A stretch of 64,000 nucleotides of DNA from Variovorax sp. Sphag1AA (GCF_014192575.1 NZ_JACHYC010000004.1:654080-718079); one strand, 5' to 3'. Shown: positions 44,801-50,961, counted from the first letter of the stretch. A program made the numbers and translations. The notes: generated by a model from the letters alone, not told the origin.

Positions 44801-44816
44801 GGAGGCGCGCAAGTAG
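38850..44816 (+). CDS. Bacterial alpha-2-macroglobulin family protein
   Basis: A 1988-residue periplasmic protease trap. It has a Sec signal ending near residue 30 (LLAAAMPTHA). There is no lipobox, unlike E. coli YfhM, so it is probably soluble. Repeated beta-sandwich (MG) domains fill the first two thirds. The A2M family block LNDALTTFKIVAVADSG lies near residue 1300. The thioester motif CLEQ (Cys1496-Gln1499, in YPYICLEQKTSKS) is intact, so it should trap attacking proteases covalently. The start at 38850 has AAGGG upstream. In most genomes its neighbour is pbpC; here pbpC is 7 kb downstream. Confidence 0.93.
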   Translation: MPVNARSPLTTAGRSLFALCLLAAAMPTHALQIASLTPQGEVARIRQVVARFDQPAVNFGDPKAPAPLTVSCTDAQAGKGTGRWTGEKQWVFDFESDLPPGVRCTVTRVASFKSASGSALTGPERYQFNSGGPFIRSWQPSYGKIDEQQLFMLELNGAATAQSLQDNVWCAADGIGERIPVRLVEGEQRNALLKALGREREAAKDAGRFVTLQCNRTLPPGGRVQIVYGKGVATPSGVANNVEHRLAFEVREPFAVSFTCERENAQSACLPLRPMELRFNASVSRALAEQITLKGGGKEYKPKFDDNSASADALVDGVTFAPPFPEQTQFTIELPAKFEDSSGRALASPASFPLKVATGAMPPLAKFAASPFGVIERLAEPGGVPLMPVTVRRVEPALQVQALTPGKVSDLNPRSDAEIISWFRKVRRYDNNYTVSRKSAARDVKGPLPKVIDKDDRNDVQTRMLSLLGGQGGVRTLDMPKAESGDPRPFEVIGIPLTPGFHVLEIASQKLGDALLDERYGNGRTMYVRTTALATNLAVHFKLGRESSLAWVTTLDKGKVVPNASVRVSSCDGKEIATGTTDADGIARFASISPNPPSCSNDEEYSADAYFVSARAKDADGVDDLAFTWTDWQRGIEPWRFNVPTSQEAEPDRVAHTIFDRTLLRAGETVSMKHLIRTETRAGFGLPATWPDTMVVTHIGSGQQFTQPLKWRKTATGGQSGENTFEIPPAAKLGLYQVELRSGSGDSERSYSTGQFRVEEFRLPVFEGRIAPSDKNPLVAATSVPVDVQINYVSGGGAGSLPVRVSAMVRGKSLSFPDFEAFSFSPPRKEGGATSNAEDNESPADDARIVADKLPLTLDRNGTGKVTIDKIPPARFTPRELLLEATYADPNGEIQTLRSTQTLWPAGVIAGIKTEGWVSTSQKLRFQALALDLAGKPREGVTLNVRAIARITTTSRKRMVGGFYTYDNKTETKEIGTVCSGKSDVRGLVLCEAELKEPGEIELIAIASDKDGRESRASSTVYVTRQGELWFGGEDHDRIDVLPEKKSYQPGEVAKFQVRSPFRFATALVSVEREGLIETHVVKLNGQDPTVSLQIKPEWGPNVYVSVLALRGRLREVPWYSFFTWGFRAPREWWTAFWYEGKEYVAPTALVDLSKPAFRLGLAEIRVGTQAHQIDVKVASDKPSYPVRGKAQITITGKLPDGKPAAGAEVALAAVDQALLELMPNDSWNLLEAMLQRRSWGVSTSTAQMEIVGRRHYGRKAVPAGGGGGKSPTRELLDTLLLWNPKIVLDANGQATVTVPLNDALTTFKIVAVADSGVGLFGTGQTSIQATQDLQIISGLPPLVREDDQFRAQITLRNTTQKDMKVEATPRATLLTLEPQTVDIPAGEAREIAWMVTAPAQLAQLRAEAILWEIEARDTVSGARDALKVRQRIVPAVPLTVQQATLAQIDGPFTLDVAAPADALPGRGGVRLSLQPKLAEGLTGVRDWFAAYPYICLEQKTSKSIGLRDGKAWQTVVAQLPSYLDGDGLANYFPPRDGEANRGSDILTAYLLAASHEAAALDSAFALPDAARAPMEQGLIAFVEGRIQRDFWSPRKDLDVRKLAALEALSRYGKAQGRMTGSITIAPNQWPTSAVIDWINILQRVQDVPQRQQRLDEATNVLKARLSYQGTRVGFSTEQDDHWWWLMTNGDVNTARLLLTVMDDPAWKDDIPKLANGFIGRQQKGAWLTTTANLWGGLALEKFSKKFESTPVTGITSASLGGAKAQVDWSKVERVKTTDASGAPNQTTAFGAPASPGNLRNNSMFIPWPATPAAHDTLLVAQTGSGKPWLTLQSVAAVQLKAPFAAGYAIKRTITPVEQAVPGVYTRGDVLRVSLEVDASTDMTWVAVTDPIPAGATILGSGLGRDSQIATQGEKRSGPGWLAFEERSFEAFRSYYGYLPKGLTRVEYTVRLNNEGEFAMPPTRVEALYAPEMFGEAPNPRVKVEARK

Positions 44817-44837
44817 CCAGCTGCGCGGTGGCCGCGC

Positions 44838-45386
44838 TCATTCCACAAGGACGTATTCACCACGTTCACCGGCCCGGCGAGACTTCTCGCCCACCTTGAC
44901 GCACAGGACCGGCTCCTTGCCGCAGACCGTCAAGGTGCCGGACTGCGTAGCGCGCAGGATGGCCGTACCGAACTCGGCGCTACCGCCGGCCGCGAGCAAC
45001 GAACCAATGGCGAGTGCGATCAGGGCCTTCCAAACCAATGCGTGCTGCGCCCGACCCGCCGTTCGGCTCTGCTCGCGCAACGTGTCGGCTGCCGACAGGG
45101 CATGGCTGGTGGACTGCTGCAGTTGATGGTTGAACTGCCCCAGCGCCTGCTGCGCCCCTTGCGCTACCGCCGCCTGCGAGCCGTGGCTGATGGCCTGCAT
45201 CGCCTGTTGTGTGAAGCGTTCGGCACCGCCGTGCAGACGCTGTGCGCCCTGTTGCATTGCGCCACTGCTTGCTTCGATGCGATTCAAGGCATCCATGCTG
45301 CGCGATTCGATCTCGCGCGCGATGTGCGCGAGCTTCACGATCAGCTGTTGGGTTTCGTGGATGTCACTGGTGTTGTTGTCGGTCAT
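44838..45386 (-). CDS. Membrane-anchored coiled-coil protein downstream of the DUF2235 toxin gene
   Basis: A 182-residue protein of unknown function. Residues 1-115 are Gln/Ala-rich and helical, likely a coiled coil (IEASSGAMQQGAQRL, QALGQFNHQLQQSTSHAL). One membrane helix follows at about residues 122-142 (ALIALAIGSLLAAGGSAEF), then a short, probably extracytoplasmic tail with two Cys (VCGKEPVLC). The start at 45386 has GGGAGGAAG upstream; the open frame continues 32 codons further without a better site. It is 32 bp after the toxin gene and thus in its operon. It might be an adaptor, chaperone or second immunity factor; none can be shown. Confidence 0.7.
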   Translation of the reverse strand: MTDNNTSDIHETQQLIVKLAHIAREIESRSMDALNRIEASSGAMQQGAQRLHGGAERFTQQAMQAISHGSQAAVAQGAQQALGQFNHQLQQSTSHALSAADTLREQSRTAGRAQHALVWKALIALAIGSLLAAGGSAEFGTAILRATQSGTLTVCGKEPVLCVKVGEKSRRAGERGEYVLVE

Positions 45387-45418
45387 TCGTTCTTCCTCCC
45401 TGCTTTTCTGAGTCGCCA

Positions 45419-46840
45419 TCACATCCGGATGGCGTGCGGCCTGTGAGCTGGCGCTTCCTGCAACTGCTGCTGTTGCTCCCATTGCTGCTGTTGCAAAGCA
45501 TCCTGCGCGCGTTGGATTTCCCCGTAGCGCTGCACCTCCTGCTCCCAGGCTTGCCCTTCCGGTGAAGCCATGAACTGCTGCGACGTGCTCTCCAGCGCCT
45601 TGCTCCAGGTCACATCGTCGCCACTGAGCGAGGCGGCGTAGAGCTGATCGATCATGCGGTCCAGATCGCTCTTGGGCGCCGCGGCTTCGTATGTCCTGTC
45701 GATCGATGGAGACCCGATGCGGCGCTCCAGTTGCAGCTCCAGCTCAGGACTCATCGGGTCTTTGGCATGGCACTCGCGCACCTCGCCGGTCCGGCACAGG
45801 GCGTCCGGGCCAAGGCCGTTGACGTGGTCGCGAAGGCCATCCGCGTCGTAGCCGCTAGTGCGATAGAAAAACGCATGCTGCTCGGAATGGTGGATGCGGA
45901 ACAGGTCGGGGTTCTCGGGCACCGGTCGCAACTGCAGGATCGGTTGGTCACTCACCCGATTCATGTACTGCGCCGCCAGGTTGTAGCTGAGCACGCCCAG
46001 CCCATCGACGGCGTAGGTGTTGCCAACGTCGCTGTGCGCCCCGCTGACGGTGACGTTGAGCGCGCGGCCATCCTCGCTCAAGCCCGCCGGAATGTGGTCG
46101 GTGGACTTGAACAAATCGCGGCGCTCGTGCTCCGCAGTCACCTGCAGGACCGACATCACCGAAGGCGGCAAACGGCGGTCGTGTTCCTCGATGCCCGTGG
46201 ACACCGGGTCCAGCAGCAGTGCGGCCTGGATGGTTTTGCCCGGTGCGACCAGCGGGGGCTTGGTGTATTCGGCGTGAGTGATGAGACCTTCCCCATCGCG
46301 AACAATTTTGGCGTCCGTCGGGTTCTGGATGCCGCGCTGTTCGATCATTCGCGTCAGCGCGGCTGTCTGCTCTGCGCCTCGGCTGAAGCCAATCCCCATT
46401 ACCCGGATTTGAGCGTTCGGATCTTCCTCTAGCCAGTTGTACGCTTGTTCACAAAACTGGTGGTAAGCCGTCTCTACCCTTCTCTCGAAGGTATAGCCGT
46501 TGACGCCATCCGGGATGCGTTTGAGCGGGTTGTCCTGGGTGTAGATGCCTTCGACGTAGCCGCTGGCAATGTTTTTGATGCCTTGGTCCTTAAGCTCTTC
46601 AATTTCACGATAAACCCTCGCCACGATGCTCCGGTTCTCCGGCGCATCCTTGTACAGGCTGTTGCCCGTTCCATCCTGCGCGGCGATGTAGAGGCGCTCG
46701 CGCGGATTGCTGGCATGCAGCAGCACAGGCACTCTCATTTGCGTCAGATCCGCCTCCGCCCTCGCGTAGCCCGCTATCTGCTCTTGAGTGGCCAGATCGG
46801 TGTCCACGCCGTCCGCCTTCTTGCTCATGCTCCCCATCAT
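45419..46840 (-). CDS. DUF2235 / Tle1-like lipase-type effector
   Basis: A 473-residue alpha/beta hydrolase of the DUF2235 family, which includes type VI secretion phospholipases of the Tle1 group. Visible are the N-terminal DGTGN motif (56-60), the nucleophile elbow GFSRG with Ser153, a likely Asp211 in LLLDPVSTG, and the catalytic His269 in SGAHSDVGNTY. There is no signal peptide, as expected for an effector delivered by a secretion machine. The C-terminus is Gln-rich (DALQQQQWEQQQQ), a feature also reported for Xanthomonadales type IV effectors, so T4SS delivery is an alternative. Probable immunity genes lie upstream in the same operon. Start is 46840, 46837 or 46828 (three in-frame ATGs). 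Confidence 0.82.
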   Translation of the reverse strand: MMGSMSKKADGVDTDLATQEQIAGYARAEADLTQMRVPVLLHASNPRERLYIAAQDGTGNSLYKDAPENRSIVARVYREIEELKDQGIKNIASGYVEGIYTQDNPLKRIPDGVNGYTFERRVETAYHQFCEQAYNWLEEDPNAQIRVMGIGFSRGAEQTAALTRMIEQRGIQNPTDAKIVRDGEGLITHAEYTKPPLVAPGKTIQAALLLDPVSTGIEEHDRRLPPSVMSVLQVTAEHERRDLFKSTDHIPAGLSEDGRALNVTVSGAHSDVGNTYAVDGLGVLSYNLAAQYMNRVSDQPILQLRPVPENPDLFRIHHSEQHAFFYRTSGYDADGLRDHVNGLGPDALCRTGEVRECHAKDPMSPELELQLERRIGSPSIDRTYEAAAPKSDLDRMIDQLYAASLSGDDVTWSKALESTSQQFMASPEGQAWEQEVQRYGEIQRAQDALQQQQWEQQQQLQEAPAHRPHAIRM

Positions 46841-46864
46841 TGATGCTCCTTGATGGTGTTGTCG

Positions 46865-47539
46865 TTAATAGGTCCGGCTGAATGCCTTGATCAGATCGCT
46901 TCGGGAAAAGCTGTACTTGTTGCCAGGAATCTGGGCTTCCTTCGTCGAAACGAATGCCCGCATATAGACATTGATCGTGCGGTCGTTGACCTCCAGGATG
47001 ATTCCCGGCGTGATGCTGCTCGTATTTGGCGAAACCTCCTCCCGCACGAGGTTGTGAAGGACCAACTGGTCCTTGAAGATTTCCGCCATGTCGATCTCCG
47101 CGCGCAATGGCGTGCCGTCCTTCGATCGCCAGGTCACCACGGCAGGCGGCGGAAAGTTCCGGATCGGGCCGTAGCTCGCGCCCAGATTGTTGGGGTACTT
47201 GTCTCCGATGGATGCCGAAGACAGCTTCAGCTCGCCATCGGGCTCTTCACGCCAATAGTGACCGTATTTGATGTTGCAGCCATACGCGCTATAGCAGGAT
47301 GTCCCAAACCAATGAGCAGTGAATCTCAACGGCCAGTCCGCAACGACTTCGGAAGAAGGCGAGGCGCTTTCAGACGACGCAGAGGAGTTGGCTGGATTGG
47401 TCATGGCGTTTTGGCATCCTATCAATGCGAGTGAAGTAAAGAGTGCGGCCGCCCAAGGGCGACCTCGTATGGGCGGTTGTCGATGTTCGGTGTCACAGCC
47501 AGCGTCCGCGCCGTCCGGCCTCTTGTTCATGCTCCCCAT
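46865..47539 (-). CDS. DUF3304-like lipoprotein, probable immunity protein (second copy)
   Basis: A 224-residue protein with an unusually long N-region before the hydrophobic stretch and lipobox (WAAALFTSLALIGC), then a periplasmic domain of about 170 residues (WPLRFTAHWFGTSCYSAYGC...FPPPAVVTWRSKDGTP). I recognise it as DUF3304-like, a family found beside lipase effectors; immunity is inferred from that and from its place 24 bp before the toxin gene. Start is 47539, or 47530 where a second ATG gives MNKRPDG. A ribosome binding site AAGGGA is present. The upstream paralog reads in frame into this gene because its stop codon is lost. Confidence 0.75.
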   Translation of the reverse strand: MGSMNKRPDGADAGCDTEHRQPPIRGRPWAAALFTSLALIGCQNAMTNPANSSASSESASPSSEVVADWPLRFTAHWFGTSCYSAYGCNIKYGHYWREEPDGELKLSSASIGDKYPNNLGASYGPIRNFPPPAVVTWRSKDGTPLRAEIDMAEIFKDQLVLHNLVREEVSPNTSSITPGIILEVNDRTINVYMRAFVSTKEAQIPGNKYSFSRSDLIKAFSRTY

Positions 47540-47563
47540 GATCGTCCCTTGATGGTGTTGTCG

Positions 47564-48249
47564 TTGGTACGTCCGGCTGAATGCCTTGATCAGATCATTT
47601 CGGGAAAAGCTGTATTTGTTGCCAGGAATCTGGGCTTCCTTTGTCGAAACGAATGCCCGCATATAGACATTGATCGTGCGGTCGTTGACCTCCAGGATGA
47701 TTTGCGGGTCAGAGACGCCCCCTTTTACAGAAGTCTCTTCACGCTTAAGGTTGTGAAGGACAAATTGATCCTTGAAGATTTCCGCCATGTCAATCTCCGC
47801 ATGCAATGGCGTGCCATCCTTCGATCGCCAAGTCACGAGAGCAGGCGGCGGAAAGTTCTGGATCGGACCCCAGCCTGCGCTGAGATTCTTGGGGTACTTG
47901 TCTCCGATGGACGCAGAGGACAGCTTCAACTCATCATCGTTGTCGATGCGCCGATAGTTGCCGTACTTCACCTTGCAGCCGTAGGTGCTGTAGCAAGACG
48001 CGTCGAATTTGTGCCAGAAGAAACGCAGCGGCCACTCCGCCGCATCAGCATCATGCCCGCCACCGGACGCAGGTGACACTCTGGCGGGGGATGCAGGAGG
48101 ATCAGTTGGATGGGTCATGGCGTTTTGGCATCCTGTCAATGCGAGTGAGACGATGAGTGCAGCGCCCCATCTCAGTTTTCGAGCCGATGGGCGACCTTCG
48201 ACGAACGAGTCAGCCCCCTGCCGTCGGCCTCTTTATGCTCCCTTTGCAT
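47564..48249 (-). pseudogene. Degenerate first copy of the DUF3304-like immunity gene, fused in frame to the second
   Basis: This tandem paralog retains an uninterrupted mature domain (WPLRFFWHKFDASCYSTYGC to AFSRTY) and lipobox (IVSLALTGC). Compared with copy 2, small deletions have destroyed the ATG (GAGCATGAACAAG became GAGCATAAAG). The ATG at 48249 that follows a good GAGGAG site now opens a different frame and stops after 25 codons at 48172. At the other end, TAA of copy 2 is CAA here (47564-47566), so the frame continues through 13 linker residues into copy 2 and ends at 46865. It could be expressed only from CTG (48175, overlapping the short frame's TGA as CTGA) or TTG (48139). The intact core argues for recent loss or for an unusual start. 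Confidence 0.6.
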
Positions 48250-48274
48250 GAGCGGCGCTCCTCAAATGCCGCAA

Positions 48275-48280
48275 ATCATA
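48275..48280 (-). promoter_or_regulatory. Candidate -10 box of the immunity-toxin operon
   Basis: On the minus strand TATGAT lies about 26 bp upstream of the ATG at 48249 and is followed by the ribosome binding site GAGGAG. The surrounding 48250-48435 is AT-rich. No good -35 hexamer at 16-18 bp was found, so the call rests on the -10 and position alone. Confidence 0.4.
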
Positions 48281-48435
48281 GAGCCTCAATTCCGAAAAAT
48301 AACCAACCCCTCGAATTAACAATTCAATGAACATTGCAACTGAATTGCAAATCAAACCCATGCCGGACATTTCCAGCGCAAACTCAATCAATTTTCGGTA
48401 TCCTTACGAGACAAAAACTATCGGAATCTGTCACT

Positions 48436-48894
48436 GTGAAGTTGCGCTCGCTTGTCACCTTTTTTATTCTTCTCTGGTTGGCCTCTGCAGTCGCGGTCCC
48501 TTATTTCGCGGGGGACCTAAGTAAGGCCGGCGATTTCGGCTCCAGCTTCGGCGGCGTGTCGGCGCTCTTTTCGGGGTTCGCGCTCGCCTTGGCCATCTAT
48601 TCCATGGTCCTGCAGCAGAAGCAAAGCGCCGAATTCGAGCGTGTCACGCTGGGCGCGCTTGAACAGCAGGCCTCAGCCATCAAGCTAATTGAAGAGAGTC
48701 TGGCCCAGCAAGCCAGCACGGCCCGAACAACAGCGCTCACCGCATTGATCGATCACGAAGAGCAGCGCGTAGAAACATTGCGCCAATGGGGCAGCATGGC
48801 GGGTGACGAGAACAAGTACAGCAACGGAATCAAGGCTGCTCAAAACAGAATGAGCCAGTACCATGCGCAGCTGCGCGAGCAGGCTGGCGCGTAG
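48436..48894 (+). CDS. Small two-helix membrane protein with coiled coil (putAbiC N-terminus-like)
   Basis: A 152-residue protein with two hydrophobic helices (about 5-23 and 42-62) separated by a Gly/Phe-rich loop GDFGSSFGGVSALFSGFALALAIYSMVLQQKQ, then a Gln/Glu-rich coiled coil to the end. This loop-helix-coil pattern is common to the N-termini of putative phage abortive infection proteins (putAbiC-like) and many uncharacterised membrane proteins. The C-terminal domain of those proteins is missing. The GTG at 48436 gives the natural N-terminus; the open frame further upstream lacks a good start. Preceded by an AT-rich promoter-like region shared with the divergent toxin operon. Function unknown. 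Confidence 0.65.
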   Translation: MKLRSLVTFFILLWLASAVAVPYFAGDLSKAGDFGSSFGGVSALFSGFALALAIYSMVLQQKQSAEFERVTLGALEQQASAIKLIEESLAQQASTARTTALTALIDHEEQRVETLRQWGSMAGDENKYSNGIKAAQNRMSQYHAQLREQAGA

Positions 48895-48924
48895 TCTTTT
48901 CCTTCCCATTCCAGGAGCGTGGCG

Positions 48925-49200
48925 ATGTGCAGAAGCATCAAGACCCTGTTCAACTTCGAACCGCCTGCGACCGAAGAAGAAGTCCGCGCCGCAGCCCTGC
49001 AGTTCGTGCGCAAGCTCAGTGGCTTCGCGCATCCGTCGAAGGCCAATGAAGCGGCGTTCGATCGCGCGGTCGAAGATGTCGCCGCCGTCGCGCGCACGCT
49101 CATCGGATCGCTGGTGACGACCTCGGAACCGCGCGACCGCGAAATCGAGGCCGCGAAGGCCCGCGAACGCACGGCCGTCCGCTTCGGCCACAGCCACTGA
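48925..49200 (+). CDS. DUF2277 family protein
   Basis: A 91-residue protein of a conserved but uncharacterised family, recognised by MCRSIKTLFNFEPPATEEEV, RKLSGFAHPSKANEAAF and the C-terminal EPRDREIEAAKARERTAVRFG. The ATG at 48925 is chosen because family members begin with MCR and AGGAG lies 8 bp upstream. It is predicted soluble and helical. It is followed by a thioesterase gene after 28 bp, perhaps in one transcript. Confidence 0.87.
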   Translation: MCRSIKTLFNFEPPATEEEVRAAALQFVRKLSGFAHPSKANEAAFDRAVEDVAAVARTLIGSLVTTSEPRDREIEAAKARERTAVRFGHSH

Positions 49201-49228
49201 ACCCTGTCCCCCGCAGCCAAGGAGTTCC

Positions 49229-49639
49229 ATGTCCATGCCGACCGTCGAACAGATCCAGCAGATCCTCGATCCGATCTTTCCGGGCCTGATGGGGGTGCGC
49301 CTCGTCACGCTGGAGCCGGAGCGCGTGGTCGCGAACCTCGTGGTGCGGCCGGATCTCTGCACGGCGGGCGGCATCATGCATGGCGGCGCGTACATGGCCT
49401 TCGCCGACACGCTGGGCGCAGTGGGCACCATCATCAACCTGCCGAAGGGCAAGCGCACCACCACCACCGATTCGAGCACCAAGTTCATCGGCGGCGCGAA
49501 GGTGGGCACCACGGTGACCGCGGAATCGGTCGCACTGCATCGGGGACGCACCACGATGGTGTGGCAGACCACCGTCAAATCCGAAGAAGGCAAGCTCTGC
49601 GCCGTGGTGACGCAGACGCAACTCGTGCTGGAGGGCTGA
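49229..49639 (+). CDS. PaaI-type hotdog-fold thioesterase
   Basis: A 136-residue single hotdog-fold protein. The block GGIMHGGAYMAFADTLGAVG contains the HGG element and the acidic residue used in acyl-CoA hydrolysis, and TTTDSSTKFIGGAKVGTTVTAES is the typical central strand pair. The likely substrates are aromatic or short acyl-CoA thioesters. Followed immediately by a small membrane-protein gene (1 bp gap). Confidence 0.88.
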   Translation: MSMPTVEQIQQILDPIFPGLMGVRLVTLEPERVVANLVVRPDLCTAGGIMHGGAYMAFADTLGAVGTIINLPKGKRTTTTDSSTKFIGGAKVGTTVTAESVALHRGRTTMVWQTTVKSEEGKLCAVVTQTQLVLEG

Positions 49640-49640
49640 C

Positions 49641-49913
49641 ATGCGCACTCTGCTTTTCATCCTGGGCGGCTTCGTGCTGCTGGCGGTGTGCCTGGGCGCC
49701 GGCAAGTCGATGTCGGGCGGCTTCGGAGACGGCATGCGGATGAGCATCATCGCGTTCGCGGCCCTCTGGTTCGTGATCGCGGCGGCGAACATGTGGTTCG
49801 GCGTCGCCAAGGCCGGCTATTCGTTCGGCGAAGAGCTGCCGATCTTCCTGCTCATCTACCTGCTGCCGCTCGCGGGCGCCGCCTTCGTCGTGGTGAAGTG
49901 GAAGCTCTTCTGA
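49641..49913 (+). CDS. Small hypothetical inner-membrane protein
   Basis: A 90-residue protein with three predicted membrane helices (about 3-22, 34-54, 66-86) and few charged residues. No family is recognised. It begins one base after the thioesterase stop and is followed after 7 bp by the TfoX-domain gene, so it belongs to a compact rightward transcript of small genes. Confidence 0.72.
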   Translation: MRTLLFILGGFVLLAVCLGAGKSMSGGFGDGMRMSIIAFAALWFVIAAANMWFGVAKAGYSFGEELPIFLLIYLLPLAGAAFVVVKWKLF

Positions 49914-49920
49914 CCCACCC

Positions 49921-50298
49921 TTGAGCGCTTCGTCCGACTTCGCCGAGTTCGTCAAGGAGCAACTGGCATCGATCCACGGCCTGCAGGGCAAGCGCCTGTT
50001 CAGCGGCGTGGGGCTGTCCGCGCACGGCGTGCAGTTCGCGATGATCATCGACAACGTGCTCTATTTCGTGGTGAATGACGCCACGCGCCCGGCGTACGAA
50101 GCCATGGGCAGCCAGTGCTTCTCGTACACGACGAAGCTGCGGCATGTGGAGGTCAAGCGCTACTACGCGGTGCCCGGCGAAGTCATCGAGGATCACCAGC
50201 GGCTTGCCATGCTGGCACGCGAATCGCTGGAGATCGCTGCGCTGCCCCGGAAGAGTGCAAAGCCGAAGCCCCGAAAGACGGCGAAGGCTGCGCGCTAG
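49921..50298 (+). CDS. TfoX N-terminal domain protein
   Basis: A 125-residue protein with the TfoX/Sxy N-terminal domain (FVKEQLASIHGLQGKRLFSGVGL, then YFVVNDATRPAYEAMG and FSYTTK). Full-length TfoX proteins regulate competence, but proteins with only this domain are common and their role is unclear. The start is a TTG at 49921, 7 bp after the previous stop; no in-frame ATG gives the full domain. The C-terminus is a Lys/Arg-rich basic tail (KSAKPKPRKTAKAAR) that could bind nucleic acid. Confidence 0.83.
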   Translation: MSASSDFAEFVKEQLASIHGLQGKRLFSGVGLSAHGVQFAMIIDNVLYFVVNDATRPAYEAMGSQCFSYTTKLRHVEVKRYYAVPGEVIEDHQRLAMLARESLEIAALPRKSAKPKPRKTAKAAR

Positions 50299-50334
50299 CA
50301 TCCCGGGTCATCCCCAATTTCTGAAGGTTTCCGC

Positions 50335-50961
50335 ATGTCCATCCAACTCTGGCTCGCCTTCGTCGCCGCTTCCGCAGTGATGCTGGTCATCCCCGGGCCG
50401 ACCATCCTCACCGTCATCAGCTACTCGGTGGCGCATGGGCGCCGAGCGAACGTGCCGCTGGTGGCAGCGGTCGCGCTCGGCGACTCGACCGCGCTGGTGC
50501 TCTCCCTGCTCGGGCTGGGTGCGCTGCTCGCCACCTCGGCGTTCTGGTTCATGGTGATCAAGTGGGTCGGCGGGCTGTACCTGCTGTACCTCGGCGTGAA
50601 GCTGCTGCGCGCAGGCATCTCGCCGGCGCAACTCGCTGCGCCGGCCGCACCCAAGTCGCGCTGGCGGCTCTTCGCCAACACCTGGCTGGTGACGGCGCTG
50701 AACCCCAAGGGCATCGTGTTCTTCGTCGCCTTCCTGCCGCAGTTCATCAACCCGCGCGCGGACGTGACGCACCAGCTCTGGATCCTCGCGATCACCTTCG
50801 TCGCGATGGCGACGCTCAACGCCACGCTCTACGCGGTGTTCGCCGGTTCGGCGCGCAGGCTTCTGGCCTCCCCGCGCGCACAGCGGCGCTTCAACATCAC
50901 CGGTGGTTCGCTGCTGTCCGCGGCGGGCGTCTGGGCGCTGCTAGCCCGCAGGCCGGCATGA
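50335..50961 (+). CDS. LysE family amino-acid exporter
   Basis: A 208-residue membrane protein with six hydrophobic helices and the LysE/RhtB opening (AASAVMLVIPGPTILTVISYS, then GRRANVPLVAAVALGDS). Members export amino acids or similar small metabolites; the substrate here is unknown. Its stop overlaps the following deacetylase start by 4 bp (ATGA). Confidence 0.9.
   Translation: MSIQLWLAFVAASAVMLVIPGPTILTVISYSVAHGRRANVPLVAAVALGDSTALVLSLLGLGALLATSAFWFMVIKWVGGLYLLYLGVKLLRAGISPAQLAAPAAPKSRWRLFANTWLVTALNPKGIVFFVAFLPQFINPRADVTHQLWILAITFVAMATLNATLYAVFAGSARRLLASPRAQRRFNITGGSLLSAAGVWALLARRPA

Larger units (their letters stand above)
46810..48249 (-). repeat. Tandem duplication of the immunity unit with shared gene leader
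   Basis: Two units of about 690-700 bp are arranged head to tail. Over roughly 130 bp at their 3' ends I count only four differences (46871-47000 against 47573-47702), while the middle and 5' parts diverge much more. The junction motif CGACAACACCATCAAGG followed by ATGGGGAGCATGA occurs before copy 2 and also before the toxin gene, and a decayed version precedes copy 1. The duplication therefore extended into the leader of the following gene. Confidence 0.8.

Noticed and set aside
48334..48435. Longer N-terminus (34 extra residues) for the small two-helix protein
   Set aside because: It would start at a TTG in the AT-rich promoter region with no ribosome binding site; the GTG at 48436 gives Lys-Leu-Arg followed directly by the first helix.
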